NCBI GenBank assembly: GCA_966128725.1
Contig: CBHYLN010000201.1
Coordinates: 1 to 7,376 of the forward strand
Direction of reading: 5' to 3'
DNA length: 7,376 nucleotides
From: JAFDZV01 sp966128725
Lineage (GTDB): Bacteria; Bacteroidota; Ignavibacteria; OLB7
Below the pieces are notes generated by a model. That model did no database searches. It was given only the letters and a program-made list of their open reading frames with translations, and was not told the origin of the DNA. The position numbers and the translations under genes are program-made. Below, one piece after another: positions 6,280 through 7,376 of the stretch (positions within the stretch are counted from its first letter, which is position 1; the number at the start of each line of letters is the position of its first letter).

Positions 6280-7260
6280 TCATTGCTCCAGCCGGTGCGC
6301 ATAACGCAGGGCGCCGTCGGCATCGTGGAAATGCAGGAACAGCGCCTTCTTCGTGGCGCACATCCACACGTACCCCATGTTGGTTGCGGCGTAGATCGTG
6401 TTGTCGGCCCAGGTTGTGTCGCGGTGCCCGCCGCCGCCGCCGGATACCAGATAGCTGACACCGTTCACCGGCCGCAGCAACTGGATGTCGTGGTCGTGAC
6501 CGCACATGTACAGCGGAACCTTGTGGCGCACCAGCACTGCCTCGAATGCGTCGCGCATACGCTTCAGGTTGCCGTAGGCGCCATTGGAATACAGCATGTG
6601 ATGGCCGAACACCAGCTTCCACGTTGCCTTCGATGCGGACAGCTCGCGGTCCAGCCACGAGCTCTGCGCTTCGGCCGCGCCGTCCACGCCGGTTTGCACA
6701 AGCTGGGTGTCCAGCGAGAAAAGCTGCACGGTGGTTCCGTCGGGCGCGGCCAACAGCTTGCTGTACGTGCGCGCTGGGAACTGCCATTGCGGGTTCACCT
6801 TGCTGTAGGCGATCTGCGCGTCGGGGTCGAATCCGTAATCGTGATTGCCCAGCGTCGGGAAAAACGGCTGCGTGAGGCCGCGGTCGTAATACATCGCGGT
6901 GAACTTCCGGCGCCACTGCTCGTCGGTTACCGACTGCACGCCCTTCGGGTAGATGTTATCGCCGGTGGAGATGATGTAGTCGCATCCGCGGTCGCCGGCG
7001 GTAATCGCCATCGATGCCGCCACATGCGCCTGGCCGGAGGCGCCGGTTCCCCAGTCGCCGATCACCAGAAAACGCATCCCCTGATCGGCCGGAACCGAGA
7101 ACAGATTGAACGGCGGGATTGTCTTCGCGTTCTTCACGCGCGATGGGCCGGAGAGCTCCTCCCATGCATTGTGCATGCGCTCGCGCGCGCCAAGCCAGCG
7201 TGCCGAAAGGAACGCGGCCACGGCGGAGCCTGATCCAAGAAGGAAACTGCGACGCTTCAT
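6280..7260 (-). CDS. Tat-exported purple-acid-phosphatase-like metallophosphatase
   Basis: A 326-residue calcineurin-type phosphoesterase, close in pattern to small tartrate-resistant acid phosphatases (ACP5 type). The N-terminus MKRRSFLLGSGSAVAAFLSA carries a twin-arginine motif (RRSFLL) before a mild hydrophobic stretch, so it is probably exported folded by Tat. The five metal-site blocks are all present: GDWGTG (Asp69), GDNIYPKG (Asp101 and the purple-phosphatase Tyr104), GNHDYG (Asn139), VFGHHMLYSNG (His220/His221) and CGHDHDIQLL (His255, His257). With these residues it should hold a two-metal centre and hydrolyse phosphate monoesters in the periplasm or at the surface. The length is typical. 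The ATG at 7260 starts the Tat signal directly; only a weak GGA precedes it. It is followed by the MOSC gene after 25 nt. Upstream lies the 16-bp tandem array. The family is certain; the substrate is not known. Confidence 0.92.
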   Translation of the reverse strand: MKRRSFLLGSGSAVAAFLSARWLGARERMHNAWEELSGPSRVKNAKTIPPFNLFSVPADQGMRFLVIGDWGTGASGQAHVAASMAITAGDRGCDYIISTGDNIYPKGVQSVTDEQWRRKFTAMYYDRGLTQPFFPTLGNHDYGFDPDAQIAYSKVNPQWQFPARTYSKLLAAPDGTTVQLFSLDTQLVQTGVDGAAEAQSSWLDRELSASKATWKLVFGHHMLYSNGAYGNLKRMRDAFEAVLVRHKVPLYMCGHDHDIQLLRPVNGVSYLVSGGGGGHRDTTWADNTIYAATNMGYVWMCATKKALFLHFHDADGALRYAHRLEQ

Positions 7261-7274
7261 TCAGTAGTCCGGAG

Positions 7275-7376
7275 CTGGATTATGCAAACGCTGGATTATG
7301 CAAACGCTGGATTATGCAAACGCTGGATTATGCAAACGCTGGATTATGCAAACGCTGGATTATGCAAACGCTGGAT
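7275..7376. repeat. Perfect 16-bp tandem repeat, six copies plus a partial, at the right edge
   Basis: The unit CTGGATTATGCAAACG repeats without any change at 7275, 7291, 7307, 7323, 7339 and 7355, and a seventh copy begins at 7371 and is cut by the window end. The array begins 14 bp upstream of the phosphatase start codon. On the minus strand each unit reads CGTTTGCATAATCCAG, which contains CATAAT, a near match to a -10 box, and TTTG, but the 16-bp period does not set these at normal promoter spacing. The full length is unknown. Identical copies indicate recent expansion by slippage, or an assembly artefact at a contig end. Confidence 0.9.

Noticed and set aside
6283..7233. 316-codon plus-strand open frame antisense to the phosphatase
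   Set aside because: It mirrors a phosphatase gene with all metal-site motifs present and has no domain or signal of its own.
7275..7376. CRISPR array
   Set aside because: The repeats are directly abutting 16-bp units with no spacers, so this is a plain tandem repeat.

Overview
The window comes from a fairly GC-rich, Gram-negative bacterium, most likely of the Bacteroidota/Chlorobiota/Kapabacteria-Ignavibacteria side of the FCB group. The main evidence is a secreted protein ending in a type A type IX secretion (T9SS) sorting domain, a Bacteroidota-style promoter (TTTG, 19 bp, TAnnTTTG-like) in front of it, and generally weak Shine-Dalgarno sequences. The species cannot be named from this window. 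Most of the encoded proteins are predicted to be exported.

Layout, left to right. (1) Bases 1-1316, minus strand: a two-gene unit of exported proteins, with a T9SS-sorted protein of unknown function (225-1316) followed 10 nt later by the 5' end of a second secreted protein that runs off the left edge (1-214). (2) Bases 1317-1743: a 427-bp divergent intergenic region with the promoter of the T9SS gene and a small cluster of CGTACA/GCATCGAAAG repeats. (3) Bases 1744-2658, plus strand: an outer-membrane-type lipoprotein with two related beta-rich halves and a His-rich tail, followed by a 13-bp hairpin. (4) Bases 2748-3413, plus strand: a complete fumarylacetoacetate hydrolase (FAH) family enzyme. 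(5) Bases 3636-5630, minus strand: a secreted S9 (prolyl-oligopeptidase family) peptidase with an intact catalytic triad but an in-frame TAG at codon 99. (6) Bases 5784-7260, minus strand: a Tat-exported acid-phosphatase-like metallophosphatase followed 25 nt later by a MOSC-domain protein, probably an operon. (7) Bases 7275-7376: perfect tandem copies of a 16-bp unit directly upstream of the phosphatase gene, running off the right edge.

The genes do not form one pathway. They look like a metabolic and cell-envelope neighbourhood: exported peptidase, phosphatase, lipoprotein and T9SS cargo, with two small cytosolic enzymes. No RNA genes, CRISPR arrays, transposases or phage genes were seen. 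The points most worth a second look are the amber codon inside an otherwise well-preserved peptidase and the 16-bp tandem array. I found no convincing new multi-gene system.
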